Part shown: in pieces, positions 48,769 to 50,454 of the stretch
How positions within the stretch are numbered: the first letter of the stretch is position 1
Layout of the letters: every line of letters starts with the position of its first letter
NCBI GenBank assembly: GCA_017464085.1
Contig: JAFUEE010000182.1
Location: 1 to 50,454, forward strand
Length of the DNA stretch: 50,454 bases
Direction: 5' to 3'
Origin: Pseudomonadota bacterium
GTDB taxonomy: Bacteria; Myxococcota_A; Bradymonadia; UBA4248
Notes under the pieces: model-generated
What the model was told of the DNA's origin: nothing
The model's database searches: none
The model's input: only the letters and a program-made list of their open reading frames with translations
Position numbers and translations under genes: made by a program

Positions 48769-50454
48769 TCACTTCTTGGGCTGCTTATTCTTCTGCGCCT
48801 GAGTGATCTTCAGGGCAAATGTTCCACGGCTGTCCTGCGAAACATCAAATGCATAACGCGAATCCTTGAGCAGGCGCTGTATCTGACTGCCGCGCAGAAC
48901 ACGGACATCATCCCCGTCACCCACCATGCCAAAAATCTCCCAGTCCGGGCCTGATGGCACGACCGTCTCCACGCCCACTTGCGGACACAGGACTTCTCCA
49001 TAACGCCTCAAACACGGCTGGACATTGCTGTTCGGCGCTCTGCGGAACGTCACAAGCGTCTCTCCGATCGAGTCCCTCAGAAGCGTCGCATCCACCGAAA
49101 GCGTACCGAACCCGTCCGGTATGACCGCAAACATCAGCGGGCGGCGCTGCTCGCGCGTAATGTAGTACTCTATGATGTCGCCATGAGCAAGCGTCGGAAC
49201 GATGGGCGCGTCATAACTCGTCCCCTCATACGTAATCTTGACACCGTATTTGATGGCCGAAACCGGAAACGGCTTCAGCGAGCATACTGTGCCAGAAAGC
49301 GCATTGTATTCCGTCACAAGATCCGGAATGACAACATTCGTCTCGTCCGTGTCCGGCCAGATCAGATGCATGTGCCGCGCATACCCGTCCTTTTCCAGCA
49401 CAAGCACGTGGGGACGCCCAAGCACAACATCCTGGATACTCGTAGGAAATGACCCAAGACGGCGGCCGTCGAACGTCGCGCGTATCCCCGTCATCTCCTT
49501 CGACAGCCTGAAGTTCACAATGCCCTTCTGATAAAGCACCGCCGGCTCGAGCTTTACCTGGATCGTTCCCGCAACAAGCTCCTTCGCGTCATACGTCTTA
49601 AAGAACGGAACCATGCCATCCCCGAACGCCATGATCGTATTCTTGTGCCCTGTCACAAAATAATGATCGCCCGATATCGGCGTCTCCACGCCGTTGATGA
49701 TCAGCGTCGTCGCACCGGACACCTTCAGCTTGACTGCATACTTGTTCAGCGGAGCTGCGCGATTCTGCTCAGGCATAACAACTTCCTGCACAGCAACGGC
49801 CTGCGTCTTGCTCTCGTCAACTGGCGTCTCGGCCGTCATCACCTTGTACATCAGAAAAGCAATTCCGCTAAGAATCACGATGAGCGCGATCAAAAGCCCC
49901 ACCGGGAATTTACGCTGCATGGAGATATCGCTCGGATTGCCATACATCTCACGGATCTCCTGCATCTTAGCCGCCTCGCGCACTGCCGCCCGCTCCGCTT
50001 CCTCTGCTTCGTGCGCCTCATAAGCGGCGCGCTCCTCAGGGCTCATAGAAGCGAGTATTGCCTCAAACTGCTCCTCCTCACTCATCATCGGAGGCACCTG
50101 GACGCTTTGCAGCTCAGCAGACGCAACGACCTCTGCAACAGTCATTTCCGGTATCGATTGCCTGGGCTGAGGTGTCTGAGCAACATCCGGCGAAGATGAC
50201 ACCTGAACATCAGCAGGCTGCTGCGCGGCAACTGGCGCGGCAGGCGGCGCCATGACCGAAACAGATTGCGCGGCAACTGGCGCGGCAGGCGGCGCCATGA
50301 CCGGAACAGATTGAGCGGCAAGTGGCGCGGCTGGCGGCGCCATGACCGGAACAGATTGAGCGGCAACTGCCGCGGCTGGCGGCGCCATGACCGGAACAGA
50401 TTGCGCGGCAACTGACGCGGCTGGCGGCGCCATGACCGGAACAGATTGCGCGGC
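48769..50454 (-). CDS. Bitopic membrane protein with Ala/Pro tandem repeats, start off the right edge
   Basis: At least 561 codons; the frame stays open to the right edge, so the ATG at 50433 is probably not the true start. The N-terminal part is made of 15-residue repeats (VAAQSVPVMAPPAAP type, at least five), a flexible Ala/Pro linker. An acidic helix follows, then a membrane helix near FPVGLLIALIVILSGIAFLMY. The extracytoplasmic beta-rich region opens with a PEGA-like KLKVSGATTLIINGVETP. It shares its C-terminal region with the 481-aa protein downstream (LIWPDTDETNVVIPDLVTEYNA, FRRAP, VETVVPSGPDWEIFG). Function unknown; by context an envelope component. Confidence 0.75.
   Translation of the reverse strand, partial: AAQSVPVMAPPAASVAAQSVPVMAPPAAAVAAQSVPVMAPPAAPLAAQSVPVMAPPAAPVAAQSVSVMAPPAAPVAAQQPADVQVSSSPDVAQTPQPRQSIPEMTVAEVVASAELQSVQVPPMMSEEEQFEAILASMSPEERAAYEAHEAEEAERAAVREAAKMQEIREMYGNPSDISMQRKFPVGLLIALIVILSGIAFLMYKVMTAETPVDESKTQAVAVQEVVMPEQNRAAPLNKYAVKLKVSGATTLIINGVETPISGDHYFVTGHKNTIMAFGDGMVPFFKTYDAKELVAGTIQVKLEPAVLYQKGIVNFRLSKEMTGIRATFDGRRLGSFPTSIQDVVLGRPHVLVLEKDGYARHMHLIWPDTDETNVVIPDLVTEYNALSGTVCSLKPFPVSAIKYGVKITYEGTSYDAPIVPTLAHGDIIEYYITREQRRPLMFAVIPDGFGTLSVDATLLRDSIGETLVTFRRAPNSNVQPCLRRYGEVLCPQVGVETVVPSGPDWEIFGMVGDGDDVRVLRGSQIQRLLKDSRYAFDVSQDSRGTFALKITQAQKNKQPKK
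50223..50454. repeat. 45-bp in-frame tandem repeat
   Basis: Units begin at 50223, 50268, 50313, 50358, 50403 and 50448 (cut by the edge) and differ by a few bases each. They encode the 15-residue Ala/Pro repeat of the right-edge protein. Exact 45-bp spacing without diverse spacers, and being in frame, rules out CRISPR. Confidence 0.92.

Noticed and set aside
50142..50411. Arg/Leu-rich open frame made of repeats on the minus strand
   Set aside because: It is another-frame shadow of the 45-bp repeat in the right-edge membrane protein gene.
50223..50454. Possible CRISPR array
   Set aside because: Units abut with no spacers, are in frame and encode a regular Ala/Pro repeat.

Overview
The window reads as chromosomal DNA from a myxobacterium-like (Myxococcota/deltaproteobacterial) organism. 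The main reasons are a protein with an FHA domain, one membrane helix and an AgmX/PglI-type C-terminal domain; two eukaryotic-type Ser/Thr kinases; several FHA, TPR, WD40/beta-propeller and HEAT proteins; many secreted or lipoprotein hypotheticals; and a DUF4157 (eCIS-core) protein. Taxonomy is inference from gene content. There is no phage, transposase, integrase, rRNA or CRISPR array. One tRNA (Ser, UGA) is present.

Layout. 0.2-6.4 kb: phosphatidylserine decarboxylase, a methyltransferase with a long disordered N-terminus, a GT4-type glycosyltransferase (minus), tRNA-Ser, a HEAT protein and a secreted Lys-rich protein. 6.6-12.6 kb: a DUF58 protein diverging from an FHA-TM-PEGA-like protein that overlaps an EpmA-like EF-P lysyltransferase, followed by an XPB-type helicase. 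12.9-19.1 kb: a HAMP/SpoIIE phosphatase, a 54-residue RiPP-precursor-like peptide, an ABC exporter whose Walker B glutamate is replaced by Gln, and on the opposite strand an 827-aa eCIS-core protein with an HELLH motif. 19.3-29 kb: DJ-1 family protein, a TPR/propeller protein coupled to an HtrA lipoprotein, TruA coupled to a GT39-like membrane glycosyltransferase, a secreted hypothetical and a secreted PDZ protein. 29.3-36 kb: a receiver domain without its phospho-acceptor Asp, coupled to a Ser/Thr kinase, then an EF-G paralogue, a second membrane Ser/Thr kinase and a secreted CX5R phosphatase. 36.6-40.3 kb: CPA2 antiporter, TM2/zinc-ribbon and DUF2752 membrane proteins. 40.3-50.45 kb (all minus): a tight four-gene run (TPR lipoprotein, WD40, Asp-rich repeat lipoprotein, tandem UspA), a HEAT protein, the FHA-AgmX protein preceded by a small secreted protein (resembling the gltF-gltG pair of the myxobacterial gliding/Glt envelope machinery), and two paralogous bitopic membrane proteins, the last running off the right edge.

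The most striking signal outside the genes is a family of dispersed hairpins: at least 14 clear copies plus several degenerate ones. Each has an invariant TAT on one arm facing ATAC on the other, so one C is bulged. The stem outside and the stem inside this joint have different sequences in each copy but stay complementary. All copies lie between genes and next to at least one gene 3' end. None was found between divergent gene starts.

Functionally the window is rich in envelope and phosphosignalling parts (two kinases, two FHA proteins, a PP2C-type and a PTP-type phosphatase, a pseudo-receiver), with scattered housekeeping genes (psd, truA, epmA-like, EF-G2, tRNA).
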